A DNA stretch of 64,000 nt. Source: Nitrobacteraceae bacterium AZCC 1564 (lineage in GTDB: Bacteria; Pseudomonadota; Alphaproteobacteria; Rhizobiales; Xanthobacteraceae). Below are positions 28,110 to 36,423 of this stretch, in pieces (the stretch's first letter is position 1; each line of letters starts with the position of its first letter). A program made the position numbers and the translations under genes. The notes beneath the pieces are model-generated. The model did not search any database. It had not been told where the DNA came from and saw only the letters and a list, made by a program, of their open reading frames with translations. The stretch covers positions 3,239,001 to 3,303,000 of the forward strand of contig JBAGRR010000001.1 in NCBI GenBank assembly GCA_036924835.1, in the 5' to 3' direction.

Positions 28110-28895
28110 TCAGCGCCCTTTGAATTTTGGCAGCCGGCGCTCTTCGGTCGCCTTGACGCCTTCTTGAAAATCCTCAGTTTTGCGCAGCCAGGTTTGTTCC
28201 GCGAGTTCGTGGTCCGTTTGTGCCTTGACGCGATCTGCAAGACCGGCGCGCATGGTTGCGCGCGTCGATAACAGGCCGAGCGGCGAGTTCTCGGCAATTT
28301 CGTTCGCAAGCTTGAAAGCTTCCGCGCGCACCTGATCCTGCGGGACGAGAACATTGGCGAGTCCCATCTTGAATGCCTCTTCGCCGGTCACGCGGCGGCT
28401 GGTGTAGAACATCAGCGCAGCATTCGTTTTGCCAATCACCTCCGGCAAAGTAATTGTGAGGCCGAAACCGGGGTGAAATCCGAGACGCGTAAAATTGGCG
28501 GCAAAGCGCGCCTCGGGACAGGTCACGCGGAAATCGGCAGACACTGCAAGGCCGAGCCCGCCACCGATGGCTGCGCCCTGCACGGCGGCGATGATCGGCT
28601 TCTTGTTGCGGAAGATGCGTACAGCTTCAAGGTAGAGATCACCTGTAGTGCCTGTGCCTGAAGCGGCGTCTCCTCCCTCAGCTACAGGTCGATTGAAGTT
28701 TGCCCCTGCACAGAAGGCTTTGCCCTGCGAGGCGAGCACCACTGCGCGGCATTCGCTGTCCTCGTCGATCTCGTCGAGGGCGTCGGCGATTTGTCGGATC
28801 AGGGCCAGGTCGAAGAAATTCAGTGGCGGACGGCGGATCTCGAGCAAGGTGACATGACCATGTTTCTCAAAACCGAGGTCCGGAGAGCCGCTCAT
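28110..28895 (-). CDS. Enoyl-CoA hydratase/isomerase family protein
   Basis: A 261-residue crotonase-fold enzyme. It shows the CoA-binding AVVLASQGKAFCAGANF segment and the oxyanion-hole VQGAAIGGGLGLAVSADFRV block. At one catalytic Glu position of classical hydratases the sequence reads LGFHPGFGLTITLPEVIG, with Gly-Phe-Gly instead of an acidic residue. It might therefore be an isomerase, a hydrolase or a hydratase using the other Glu. It lies 30 bp downstream of two acyl-CoA dehydrogenase genes on the same strand, which supports a CoA-thioester degradation pathway. Confidence 0.87.
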   Translation of the reverse strand: MSGSPDLGFEKHGHVTLLEIRRPPLNFFDLALIRQIADALDEIDEDSECRAVVLASQGKAFCAGANFNRPVAEGGDAASGTGTTGDLYLEAVRIFRNKKPIIAAVQGAAIGGGLGLAVSADFRVTCPEARFAANFTRLGFHPGFGLTITLPEVIGKTNAALMFYTSRRVTGEEAFKMGLANVLVPQDQVRAEAFKLANEIAENSPLGLLSTRATMRAGLADRVKAQTDHELAEQTWLRKTEDFQEGVKATEERRLPKFKGR

Positions 28896-28925
28896 CTGAT
28901 ATCCTTTCTGATTTGATCGATTTGC

Positions 28926-30086
28926 TCAGCGCAAGCCCAGGCCACGCGCGATGATGCCGCGCAACACTTCCGTGGTGCCGCCTTGAATTGTCAGCTTAGG
29001 GGCAATCTTGGTGGCGAACGCCAGCTGCTCCTCAAGCGTGTGGTGATTGGCCGTGTCGCTGTCGACAAAGGCCGCGAGATCACGCACGCGATGCGGCAAT
29101 TGCTGTTCCCAGATCGTGCCGATGTCCTTGACGATCGAGGCTTCCACCACGGGTTCTTTGCCAGCCTGCAGCATGCCTGCGACCGAAACAGACATCCGCC
29201 GCATAGTGTGCAACTGCGCGACCAGCCGGCCGATGCCCTCCGCGCCGCGTGTATCGGGATTGTTGCCCAGCGCCCGGACGAGCTCCGTCAGGACATAGTA
29301 GGTTTCAAGAAACCGTTCCGGCCCGCTGCGCTCGTAGGCCAATTCGCTGGTTGCCTGCTTCCACGCGCCATCGATTTCGCCGAGGGCGTGGTCATCAGGA
29401 ACAAACGCATCCTCGAAGACAACCTCATTGAATTCCTTCAACCCGCTGATCTGCGCGATCGGATTGACCTTGATGCCTGGTGTTTTCATGTCGACGAGAA
29501 ATTGTGTCAGGCCGTGCCGGCGATTGTCTGCCGTCGGCGGCGACGTGCGGAAAATTCCGAGCATGTAATCGGCGATGTGGGCCGACGTGGTCCAGACCTT
29601 GGTGCCGTTGATGAGCCAGCCGCCATCGGTCTTTGTCGCCTTGGTTTTCGCTGCGAACAGATCGGAGCCGGAATTCGGCTCGCTCATGCCAATCGCGAAG
29701 CAGACCTCGCCGCGGCAAATCCTCGGCAGGATATCCATCTTGATTCGCTCGTTGGCGTATTTGAGCAGAACCGGGCCACTCTGCCGGTCGGCAACGAAGA
29801 AGCGTCGGGTTGGCGCGTTGGCTACGCGCATCTCCTCCGTCACGACATAGCGTTCCAGAAAGGTCCGCTCATGGCCACCGTATCGCTTCGGCCAAGTCAT
29901 GCCGATCCAGCCGCGTTCGCCAACGCGGCGGCTGAACTCAGGAATGTCACTGTCTTCACGCTGCGGTTCATCCGGATCGAAGGTGCCGGCGGCAATTTCC
30001 TCACGAAGGAACTCGCGGACTTCGTGCCGCAAGGCTTCACATTCTGGTGGCAGGCGAATTTGGTCAAAACGAAGGGCTGCGGTCAT
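28926..30086 (-). CDS. Acyl-CoA dehydrogenase, first of a pair
   Basis: A 386-residue flavoprotein that would form a 2,3-double bond in an acyl-CoA and pass electrons to ETF. Family blocks include CFAIGMSEPNSGSDLFAAKTKA (FAD contact), GWLINGTKVWTTSAHIADYML and the C-terminal IQGGTTEVLRGIIARGLG. At the position of the catalytic Glu of medium-chain enzymes (EGTS) the sequence has Gly (QGGTTE), so the base must come from elsewhere or from the partner subunit. The next gene upstream encodes a second, divergent dehydrogenase, as in alpha2-beta2 dehydrogenases for steroid side chains and dicarboxylates. Confidence 0.9.
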   Translation of the reverse strand: MTAALRFDQIRLPPECEALRHEVREFLREEIAAGTFDPDEPQREDSDIPEFSRRVGERGWIGMTWPKRYGGHERTFLERYVVTEEMRVANAPTRRFFVADRQSGPVLLKYANERIKMDILPRICRGEVCFAIGMSEPNSGSDLFAAKTKATKTDGGWLINGTKVWTTSAHIADYMLGIFRTSPPTADNRRHGLTQFLVDMKTPGIKVNPIAQISGLKEFNEVVFEDAFVPDDHALGEIDGAWKQATSELAYERSGPERFLETYYVLTELVRALGNNPDTRGAEGIGRLVAQLHTMRRMSVSVAGMLQAGKEPVVEASIVKDIGTIWEQQLPHRVRDLAAFVDSDTANHHTLEEQLAFATKIAPKLTIQGGTTEVLRGIIARGLGLR

Positions 30087-30115
30087 GTCATGTATCCTGG
30101 GATGTCACGCCGGCA

Positions 30116-31180
30116 TTATCGGGATGCGACCAGCGGCCACAGTTCGTCGGCGCCGCGCGCCGCGACGAATCTTCCGAGTTCTGTCGCCCAGTAGCTTTCG
30201 TGGCCGAAGTCGTCGCGCCAGGCGAGCGCGCGTAACGTATAGCGATGCAGAATATGCTCCATGGAAAATCCAATCGCGCCGTGCACCTGATGGGCTATCG
30301 CCGTTCCTTTTTCCGCGGCTTCCGCGCAGCGGATCTTGGCCGAAGCCGCTTCGAAGAACACGGCGTCGTCGAACGACGAACTGTTGGCAATGGTATCCGC
30401 GGCGGAGCCGGCGGCCGTGACGGCAGCCGCGACTTCACCAGCCAGCTTTGCGAGGTTGTGCTGGACCGCCTGAAACTTCGAGATCTTCTTCTCAAACGCG
30501 ACGCGTTCGTTGGAGTAGCGCACGCTGATGTCGAGCAGGGCTTCCAGCGCGCCAGCGATCTGCAGGCTGCGCAGGGTGGCTCCCATCAGCATCAACGATC
30601 TTGGCGTGAAACCGGACGGCGCAGGCTTGATCGTCAGCGGTTTGACGTTATTGAACGTCACGCTGTTTGACGCGTCATGGCCGAGATTTTCGCCGGCATC
30701 GATATGGCACGCGCTCGCATCGACGAGCGCAATCACGGAGCCATTTGTGGAGACCGCAACAACGGCGATATGTTCGGCATCCGCTCCGTAAGAAACGCCG
30801 CGAACGCGGCCGGTCAACGTTTTATTAGCATCGATCGATATGCGATCCTGCGGCCGCACCGGCGCCACCGTCATTTTGCCCGATGGTGATGGGATTTCCG
30901 CTTGTGAGAGCAACCAGCCTGCGAGCATGGTTTCAACCAGCGGAACGGCCACAGCGAATTTGCCTGCCGATTGCACTACGCTGAAGCCTTCCGCGAGGCT
31001 TACGCCCGCGCCGCCGCAGGCTTCCGGTACCCATGACAGCGGCAAACCCGCGTCATCCAGAGCCGACCACAGCGGTGTTTTCCAGTGATTGCTCTTGTCG
31101 CGGTTGATCGTCTGCGCGTCGGCGAGATCTGCAAAAATGCACTCGGCGGTTTCCGCTACAATATTTTCGCTCTCCGCCAC
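30116..31180 (-). CDS. Acyl-CoA dehydrogenase, second (small) subunit of a pair
   Basis: A 354-residue divergent acyl-CoA dehydrogenase. The N-terminal helical part includes WVPEACGGAGVSLAEGFSVV; the C-terminal half has ALEALLDISVRYSNERVAFEKKISKFQAVQHNLAK and QVHGAIGFSMEHILHRYTLRALAWR. Substrate-binding residues of the middle beta domain are poorly conserved. I choose GTG 31180, preceded by GGAGG (minus strand, 31185-31189); the frame is open to 31333 but the extra residues do not resemble the family. It lies 29 bp upstream of its partner. Heteromeric assembly is inferred, not shown. Confidence 0.82.
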   Translation of the reverse strand: MAESENIVAETAECIFADLADAQTINRDKSNHWKTPLWSALDDAGLPLSWVPEACGGAGVSLAEGFSVVQSAGKFAVAVPLVETMLAGWLLSQAEIPSPSGKMTVAPVRPQDRISIDANKTLTGRVRGVSYGADAEHIAVVAVSTNGSVIALVDASACHIDAGENLGHDASNSVTFNNVKPLTIKPAPSGFTPRSLMLMGATLRSLQIAGALEALLDISVRYSNERVAFEKKISKFQAVQHNLAKLAGEVAAAVTAAGSAADTIANSSSFDDAVFFEAASAKIRCAEAAEKGTAIAHQVHGAIGFSMEHILHRYTLRALAWRDDFGHESYWATELGRFVAARGADELWPLVASR

Positions 31181-31338
31181 GACGCCTCCCGCTTCAGTGT
31201 TGCTAATTCCGCTATGCAGAATGCGGATATCATTCTTGTTGCGAGCATGATGAGGAAAAGCAGATGCGATGACAAGCGACGAACTCATCGCGGGTCTTTG
31301 CCGGATACGCATAGATGCACGGAAGCGCTTCATGGCGG

Positions 31339-31504
31339 CCAGTGTCCCGAATCCAAAGTTCGCCTCATCGAGCAGCGCGCTCCATAGCGAACTTTGGTTT
31401 CAATAGGACACTAGTAAATTTATGATTCTAGTGTGGTTTAGGTTCAGAAGTTCGCTGAAGGCCTCGCGGGAAAGATAGAGCGAACTTCTAAATCACCACA
31501 CTAG
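31339..31504. repeat. Paired CTAG palindromes
   Basis: Hairpin 1 (31339-31414) begins CCAGTGTCC, a variant of CTAGTGTCC, and ends GGACACTAG; hairpin 2 (31428-31504) runs CTAGTGTGG to CCACACTAG. The spacer is TAAATTTATGATT. Sequence is nearly identical to the pair at 5301-5467. It lies between two divergent genes, so it may sit within the promoters of both. Confidence 0.92.
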
Positions 31505-31607
31505 ACCATCGAGCCGCGACGAAAACTCTGTTCCGTTTCAGCTTATGTCGCTAGGTTGCGACCGGCATGGCGGTAGCGCCACAAAGATATTCGAGGGAGA
31601 CATTCTA

Positions 31608-32387
31608 ATGGCGGCGGACGGATTGCGGGTCATCATCACGGGATCGGCATCGGGACTTGGCGCGGCATCGGCAGCGATCCTGGCGAAGCAGGGCGCCCGA
31701 ATCGTTATCAACTACTCGTCCAGCCACAAGGAAGCCGAGCAGACGGCTGATCTATGCCGCAGCGCCGGTGCCGAGGTTGTGGTTGTTCAAGGTGACGTGT
31801 CGCGTGACGAAGATTGCAAGAGGATTGCGGCCGCCGCTGCTCCGTGGGGGCGGCTTGATGCATTGATCAACAATGCGGGTATCACCAAACATATGGCACA
31901 CGGTAATCTTGAAGGGCTTTCGGCCGAGGATTTCCAGCGCATCTTCGCGGTCAACACGATCGGGCCATACCAGATGATTCGGGCCACGCGTGATTTGCTC
32001 GAAGCGGGCGCAAAGGAAACCGGCCGGGCCTCAGCTGTCGTCAACGTATCATCGATCGCGGGGGTCTCCGGTATCGGATCATCGGTCGCTTACGTAGCGA
32101 GTAAAGGCGCTTTGAATTCAGTGACATTGTCGCTGGCACGGGCGCTGGCGCCGTTGATCCGCGTCAACGCGGTTTGTCCGGGCTATATCGATACACCTTG
32201 GTTCACGAAGGGGCGCGGCGCCGAGCAGGCTGGCAAGATTCGGGATATGGTCACGGAGAAATCCGCGCTTAAGGTCGCCTCGAGCGCTGAAGATGTTGCT
32301 GATGTTGTCTGTTTTCTCGCAGGTCCGCAGTCACGTAACATGACAGGAGAAATCGTGCGCATCGATGCCGGTGCGCACCTCACATAG
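31608..32387 (+). CDS. Short-chain dehydrogenase/reductase
   Basis: A 259-residue NAD(P)-dependent oxidoreductase of the classical SDR type. TGSASGLG (11-18) binds the cofactor, NNAG is at 88-91, the catalytic serine lies in NVSSIAG near residue 149, and Tyr162/Lys166 form YVASK. The start ATG 31608 has GAGGGAG 8 bp upstream; the 21 codons before it are not part of the family. Placed next to acyl-CoA dehydrogenases it could be a 3-hydroxyacyl-CoA or 3-oxoacyl dehydrogenase of the same pathway, but a repeat pair and divergent orientation separate them, so this remains a guess. Confidence 0.88.
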   Translation: MAADGLRVIITGSASGLGAASAAILAKQGARIVINYSSSHKEAEQTADLCRSAGAEVVVVQGDVSRDEDCKRIAAAAAPWGRLDALINNAGITKHMAHGNLEGLSAEDFQRIFAVNTIGPYQMIRATRDLLEAGAKETGRASAVVNVSSIAGVSGIGSSVAYVASKGALNSVTLSLARALAPLIRVNAVCPGYIDTPWFTKGRGAEQAGKIRDMVTEKSALKVASSAEDVADVVCFLAGPQSRNMTGEIVRIDAGAHLT

Positions 32388-32423
32388 AGTAGATTCCGCG
32401 GCGCTATATCAGCCGCCTATTAG

Positions 32424-32705
32424 TCACACTCTGTTGCCAGGGTCGGAAACGACCCCGCGGGCAACGAGCCGATTCCAGATGAACAGCACAACCAGCGCAC
32501 CAATCGTGGCGGTGATAAATCCCGCGCCCTGGTTCGGTCCGTAATGACCGATCGCTTGGCCAATGAACGTTGCGAGAAAAGCGCCCGCAATGCCGAGTAC
32601 TGTGGTCAGAATGAAGCCCGTTGGATTATTGGGCCCCGGCGACAGCAGCCTTGCGATAATACCTGCAACAAAACCAACAATGATGATCCAGAGAATGCCG
32701 CTCAT
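32424..32705 (-). CDS. GlsB/YeaQ/YmgE family stress membrane protein
   Basis: A 93-residue inner-membrane protein with three hydrophobic, glycine-rich segments: SGILWIIIVGFVAGIIARL, then GFILTTVLGIAGAFLATFIGQ, then GFITATIGALVVLFIWNRL. This is the transglycosylase-associated (GlsB/YeaQ) family, often induced by general or envelope stress; biochemical activity is unknown. The next gene upstream, for a YidB protein, is on the same strand 90 bp away. Confidence 0.92.
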   Translation of the reverse strand: MSGILWIIIVGFVAGIIARLLSPGPNNPTGFILTTVLGIAGAFLATFIGQAIGHYGPNQGAGFITATIGALVVLFIWNRLVARGVVSDPGNRV

Positions 32706-32795
32706 TGCCGCTATCCTTCATCATTCAGTGTGAAATATCGATTGCGAGACTATGGAGCGGGGCACATCCGCTCCATCATCATTCGAACGGCTTCA

Positions 32796-33419
32796 TCAAA
32801 TCCAGCGGGAAGCTTCGTGTTCCGTCGGCAGTCTGCCGTTTGGCGTCAGCTGATTGACGACATCGGGCAATTGCTGCGCGAGCCCAGCAAGCAGCTCGTC
32901 GCGCGACAAGCCGGTCTGGGATGTCAGTGTGCTGATCTGGTCGGCGCCGAGTGCGGAGGCAAGATCGTTTGGAGCGATCTGCTTGTTTTCGCCATTGCTA
33001 ACCCATGAGTTGGCCGTTTCGGCGTGTCCGCTGTCCTGGAATTGCTTCAGCAAATCGTTGAGGCCGCCGCTCAGGACGCTTCCAGCCGCGCCACCAGCCA
33101 GCAGGCCGCCCAAAGCTCCACCAAGCGGGCCCCTCATCAGGTCGCCGAGGCCGCCGCCAAGTGCGCCTCCGAGCCCGGTGTCCGCGCTTGCCGTGGTCGT
33201 CCCGGGCGGCAAGCTCGTTGGAGCCTGCGTTGGCTGAGTGTTGGCGGGACTTGTTTGCGCCTGGCCGCCGCTGAGATGTTTGACAGCTTTGTAGGCGAGA
33301 AGGGCAAGTATTGCCATGGTCATCGGCGACATCCCGCCGCCGCTTTGGCTTTCGTCACTCGGCCCACTCGGTCCGCGTGGTCCATTCTGCATGCCGTTGA
33401 GAACGTCGAGCAAACCCAT
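32796..33419 (-). CDS. YidB family protein (DUF937)
   Basis: A 207-residue protein. The N-terminal half has a short hydrophobic helix (MTMAILALLAYKAVKHL) and long Gly-rich stretches (LGGALGGGLGDLMRGPLGGALG); the C-terminal 85 residues form the YidB/DUF937 domain (VSNGENKQIAPNDLASALGADQISTL, then GLSRDELLAGLAQQLPDVVNQLTPNGRLP). Function unknown. The start ATG 33419 has AGGAG 7 bp upstream on the minus strand, better than the more distal ATG at 33452. It is adjacent to another small stress-type membrane protein gene. Confidence 0.88.
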   Translation of the reverse strand: MGLLDVLNGMQNGPRGPSGPSDESQSGGGMSPMTMAILALLAYKAVKHLSGGQAQTSPANTQPTQAPTSLPPGTTTASADTGLGGALGGGLGDLMRGPLGGALGGLLAGGAAGSVLSGGLNDLLKQFQDSGHAETANSWVSNGENKQIAPNDLASALGADQISTLTSQTGLSRDELLAGLAQQLPDVVNQLTPNGRLPTEHEASRWI

Positions 33420-33575
33420 TGTTGTCTCCTGTCGTCTCATCCTCCCCCGCAAGGATAAGATTACTGGCTCGTCATGACGGTTACAAGGCAGTGGAACTGC
33501 AAGTGCTGTCGCACTTGGAGGAGGCGGGCGACAAAGGCCAAGAGCATAGCGGCGAGGCTGTTGGGTAGGCGTGGC

Positions 33576-33986
33576 TCAGCTCTTATAAGACGAGATTTCG
33601 ATCAGACTGCCATCCGGATCGCGGCAATAGATGGATATCAACGTGCCCCTCGCACCCTGCTTGTCGACCGGCCCCTCCTCGATCGCGACTCCGCAGCCCT
33701 TGAGGTGATCGGCAACGCCTTGCGGTGTTGCTGTGGTCAGGAAACACAGGTCGTCGCTCCCGGCCGCCTCGTGGTCTGCTGTAAACCACTCCTGCTTATC
33801 TGTCGTCACCGGCCGGAGATTGATCTTTTGGTTGCCGAACACCATCGAAATGCGTTTGGCGCGGCCATGCCCGGGATCGAAATCAAGACGTTTCATCCCG
33901 AGAACGCGTTCATACCACGCGGCCGATCTTTCGGCGTTCGTGACATTCACTACCAGATGGTCGAGGGCGTTGATTTCAATCGGCAT
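33576..33986 (-). CDS. VOC/glyoxalase-superfamily protein
   Basis: A 136-residue vicinal-oxygen-chelate protein with two beta-alpha-beta-beta-beta halves. LDHLVVNVTNAERSAAWYERVLGM opens the domain, and CRDPDGSLIEISSY closes it. Metal ligands His9 or His10 and the late Glu (IEIS) are in family positions. It resembles the glyoxalase/bleomycin-resistance/FosA-like group, but substrate cannot be told. It stands alone on the minus strand, downstream of a terminator that serves the next gene. Confidence 0.85.
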   Translation of the reverse strand: MPIEINALDHLVVNVTNAERSAAWYERVLGMKRLDFDPGHGRAKRISMVFGNQKINLRPVTTDKQEWFTADHEAAGSDDLCFLTTATPQGVADHLKGCGVAIEEGPVDKQGARGTLISIYCRDPDGSLIEISSYKS

Positions 33987-34045
33987 GGGCTTTCCGGCAA
34001 TTTTGAGGGAATCGATCGCAACGTTCAGCGATGCCGATAAAAGAA

Positions 34046-34069
34046 AAGGGAGGGCATCAGCCCTCCCTT
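34046..34069 (-). terminator. Bidirectional terminator downstream of small secreted protein gene
   Basis: A 10-bp stem (AAGGGAGGGC / GCCCTCCCTT) with an ATCA loop, flanked by A/T runs on both sides, so it works in both orientations. It lies 7 bp past the stop of the minus-strand gene at 34076. Confidence 0.85.
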
Positions 34070-34075
34070 TTTATG

Positions 34076-34366
34076 TCACCAGCGACGACCATGCCAGCCG
34101 CCGCGCCAACCGCGGTGACCCCAGCCGCCATAATACCTCGGGACACGATAGAATCGCGGGCCGCCGTAGAAGCCATAGGCTCCATAGTAGTTCGGTCGCC
34201 ACCAGCATCGTCCCCATGGGTTACACACCCAGCGGACGTGCTCGACGTTGTTCGCTGTGATTGGAGCAGCTCCCGCCAAACCGTTCGGCATTGCCGAAGC
34301 GGTGCCGGACACCAGGGCAGCGCCTCCGAGCGCTGCTAATCCAATGAAAGCCAATTTGAGTTTCAT
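34076..34366 (-). CDS. Small secreted Gly/Tyr/Trp-rich protein
   Basis: A 96-residue protein: signal peptide (KLKLAFIGLAALGGAALVSG, cleavage near TASA), then a tail rich in Gly, Tyr, Trp and Arg with CNPWGRCWW and several GGW/RYYGG units. Such 'GYW' tails are frequent in exported proteins of Bradyrhizobium relatives; no function is known. The start ATG 34366 has GGAGG 5 bp upstream; an upstream in-frame ATG at 34441 lacks one. It is divergent from a CAP-domain protein gene, with a palindrome between them. Confidence 0.78.
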   Translation of the reverse strand: MKLKLAFIGLAALGGAALVSGTASAMPNGLAGAAPITANNVEHVRWVCNPWGRCWWRPNYYGAYGFYGGPRFYRVPRYYGGWGHRGWRGGWHGRRW

Positions 34367-34452
34367 CTCATCCTCCTTACTCAAAAGACAAACGTGAGTG
34401 ATGAGAAAAAGTTGCTCCAAAATGTGGCCGCTCAAATTCATCCTTGAATTTT

Positions 34453-34472
34453 AATGTCCATGAATGGACATT
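34453..34472. promoter_or_regulatory. Perfect palindrome between divergent exported-protein genes
   Basis: AATGTCCAT and ATGGACATT form a 9-bp inverted repeat around GA, between the genes starting at 34366 (minus) and 34544 (plus). Just downstream, GTTTCACAAAGC occurs twice (34505-34516 and 34522-34533). An operator that serves one or both promoters is plausible; the binding protein is unknown. Confidence 0.5.
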
Positions 34473-34543
34473 CATCAACGCCAATCTCGACGTGACCATC
34501 CAATGTTTCACAAAGCCCTACGTTTCACAAAGCTGAGGTGAAA

Positions 34544-34966
34544 ATGAAAATTGCGCTCCTTATCGTTGGTTTCTTTCTTGTTTTGCAGGCCTCCGCCATG
34601 GCCGCTGATTATGCCGGTCAGATCAGCGCTTATCGACGCGCGCATGGATTGTCTTCCGTGAAGATCGACAGCAGGCTGAATGCTGTTGCGCTCCACCAGG
34701 CACGCGCAATGGCGTCGAGCGGCACTATCAGTCACACCGTCGGAGGCAGTTTTTCATCGCGCGTAGCCAAGCTGCGTAAGTCGAAGGCCGCCGAGAATAT
34801 TGCGGCAGGGTTTCGTACTTTCTCCGAGACGTTGAAGCAGTGGGAAGATAGCCCAGGCCATCGTGAGAATTTGTTAATGGCAGGCGCGCGCAAAGTTGGC
34901 ATCGCATCGGCCCCCAACCCGAACTCGCCCTATCGCGTGTTCTGGGCGATGGTGATTACCGATTGA
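34544..34966 (+). CDS. CAP (SCP/PR1-like) domain secreted protein
   Basis: A 140-residue exported protein. After the signal peptide (MKIALLIVGFFLVLQASAMA) comes a short CAP domain: IDSRLNAVALHQARAMASSGTISHTV, then AENIAAGFRTFSETLKQWEDSPGHRENLLM, then FWAMVIT. The family histidines and glutamates are partly kept (His in ISHT, Glu in AENI, His in GHRENL). Function of bacterial members is unclear. The start ATG 34544 has GAGG 6 bp upstream; a GTG two codons earlier is less likely. Confidence 0.86.
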   Translation: MKIALLIVGFFLVLQASAMAADYAGQISAYRRAHGLSSVKIDSRLNAVALHQARAMASSGTISHTVGGSFSSRVAKLRKSKAAENIAAGFRTFSETLKQWEDSPGHRENLLMAGARKVGIASAPNPNSPYRVFWAMVITD

Positions 34967-34977
34967 GAGCTAGCCTC

Positions 34978-35439
34978 CTAAGAGCGGTCCCGCGTGCCGA
35001 CGAACTGCATCATCACCTCGCGTCTGTGCGGCCGTGCGCGGTGTTCGATCAGATAGATGCCCTGCCACGTCCCGAGCGCCATCGCGCCGTCGATGACCGG
35101 GATTTGAAGGCTGCATGACGTCAGCATCGTCTTGATGTGGGCCGGCATGTCGTCCGGCCCTTCAGTGGCATGAATCCATCCGGCGTTATCCGGTGCGATT
35201 CGCCTCAGGGCCGTGGTCAAATCTGTCAGGACGTCGGGGTCGGCGTTCTCCTGAATCGTGAGTGACGCAGAGGTGTGCCGGATGAACAGATTGATCGTTC
35301 CGGACATTCCGCCGGTTTCTTCGAGGAACTGCTGGACTACGCGAGTGAAGTTGGTGAACCCTTCTCCGCGCGTAGTGAGGGTGAGCGTTGTGGTGGCAAT
35401 GACATTGATCGGTGCCGAAACAATTGGCGCATAGCTCAT
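34978..35439 (-). CDS. YjbQ family (UPF0047) protein
   Basis: A 153-residue protein of the YjbQ family, reported to have thiamine-phosphate-synthase-like side activity and of unsettled physiological role. Conserved blocks are LFIRHTSASLTIQENADPDVLTDL, the HATEGPDDMPAHIKTMLTSCSLQIPV segment with probable metal-binding His, and LGTWQGIYLIEHR. I choose ATG 35439; the frame also contains ATG 35466, which would overlap the upstream DUF1810 gene. The two genes are head-to-tail with 10 bp between them and likely cotranscribed. Confidence 0.86.
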   Translation of the reverse strand: MSYAPIVSAPINVIATTTLTLTTRGEGFTNFTRVVQQFLEETGGMSGTINLFIRHTSASLTIQENADPDVLTDLTTALRRIAPDNAGWIHATEGPDDMPAHIKTMLTSCSLQIPVIDGAMALGTWQGIYLIEHRARPHRREVMMQFVGTRDRS

Positions 35440-35449
35440 AATAATGCGT

Positions 35450-35896
35450 TCACTCCGTGCTGGCATCGTGCGGGCTGTTCAGTCGCTCCAATGTGGCCTG
35501 ATCGAAACGTCCACTGAAGTATTTCTGAATCGCTTCGACAAACTCCCGGTCGTCATCGGACGCCTGGGCGAACAAGGTCATCGAGGAATGAAACTTCATA
35601 TTGTCTGGCCATCCGAGAATGCTTTCGATGGATCTTCCAGAAACCGCGGTGACCAGTTTCGTACATTCCCGCAGCCTGGGCCCGAGCAGGGGATGGTGCA
35701 GATACTCTATGGCTTCCTGAAGGGAGACGATGGCGTACCGCTGTGACATCGCGCTGTGTCCTAATCCAGCGATCTGCGGAAAAATGAACCACATCCAGTG
35801 GCTTTGCTTCAGTCCTGCGTGGAGCTCAGAGAGCACCCGCTCATAAACAGGCGCCTGGGCATTGACGAAGCGCTCAAGATCGAACGATGCAGTCAT
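35450..35896 (-). CDS. DUF1810 family protein
   Basis: A 148-residue protein that covers the whole DUF1810 domain: LERFVNAQAPVYERVLSELHAGLKQSHWMWFIFPQIAGLGHS near the start, YLHHPLLGPRLRECTKLV in the middle, and a conserved WPDNMKFHSSMTLF block. Predicted helical, cytoplasmic, with no known function. It lies directly upstream of the YjbQ gene. Confidence 0.88.
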   Translation of the reverse strand: MTASFDLERFVNAQAPVYERVLSELHAGLKQSHWMWFIFPQIAGLGHSAMSQRYAIVSLQEAIEYLHHPLLGPRLRECTKLVTAVSGRSIESILGWPDNMKFHSSMTLFAQASDDDREFVEAIQKYFSGRFDQATLERLNSPHDASTE

Positions 35897-36033
35897 GCCG
35901 GCTCCCTATGTTGGAATTCTGATCTGCGGAGGCTCAGCATAGCAGTAGTAAGCTTGCGGGGAGCGTTTTGTTCAAGCGCTTCTTATGGAAAGTCGATTGT
36001 GAAGGTGTGACGCTCCGCGTCGTTTGCGGCTGA

Positions 36034-36243
36034 TCGGCGACGCAGGAGATCGCCCGTAACGTGCAACAGGCAGCTGCGTGAACTGGTGAAGTGCACAAAA
36101 TGTTCTGAGCGCGACGGGGGAGCATTGCTGCAACGGAAGCGGCTGTCCGCGAAGTACTTGGATCCGCGGCGAAACTCGCCACTCAGTCAGAAAGCTTGCG
36201 TAGGGAGGTGGACCGCTTTCTTGCCAGCATTCGGGCGGCTTAA
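36034..36243 (+). pseudogene. Remnant of the C-terminal end of a methyl-accepting chemotaxis protein
   Basis: Read in one frame, this stretch gives SATQEIARNVQQAAA, then a TGA, a short degraded segment with a second TGA (36106-36108), and then SIAATEAAVREVLGSAAKLA with a tail of REVDRFLASIRAA before TAA at 36241. This is the classic end of a bacterial chemoreceptor signalling domain. The rest of the receptor is absent, and no start codon exists. The two in-frame stops fall in the bridging segment, so this is a decayed gene end. It was too broken to form a long open frame and sits 100 bp before tRNA-Arg. Confidence 0.8.
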
Positions 36244-36346
36244 CAGCGATATGACAGCTCGCCCCCGCAAGAGCGGGGTAGCGACAGGCGTCAGGCTCTG
36301 ATAAGGAAAGGCGGATCATCCTGCATGTGCGGGTTGAATGGCATTC

Positions 36347-36423
36347 GGTCCCGTAGCTCAGCCGGATAGAGCGACGGTTTCCTAAACCGTAGGTCGGAAG
36401 TTCGAGTCTTCCCGGGATCGCCA
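36347..36423 (+). tRNA. tRNA-Arg (anticodon CCT)
   Basis: A complete cloverleaf of 77 nt with encoded CCA. The acceptor GGTCCCG pairs with CGGGATC (one G-T), the D arm is GCTC AGCCGGATA GAGC, the anticodon stem ACGGT/ACCGT holds loop TTCCTAA with anticodon CCT at 36381-36383, and the T arm contains TTCGAGT. It reads AGG codons. A decayed region lies on both sides; tRNA-Arg(CCT) genes are frequent integration targets, but I find no repeated copy of the tRNA 3' end within the window. Confidence 0.95.

Noticed and set aside
28983..30194. A 403-codon plus-strand frame over the acyl-CoA dehydrogenase
   Set aside because: It is an antisense shadow of a well-conserved gene.
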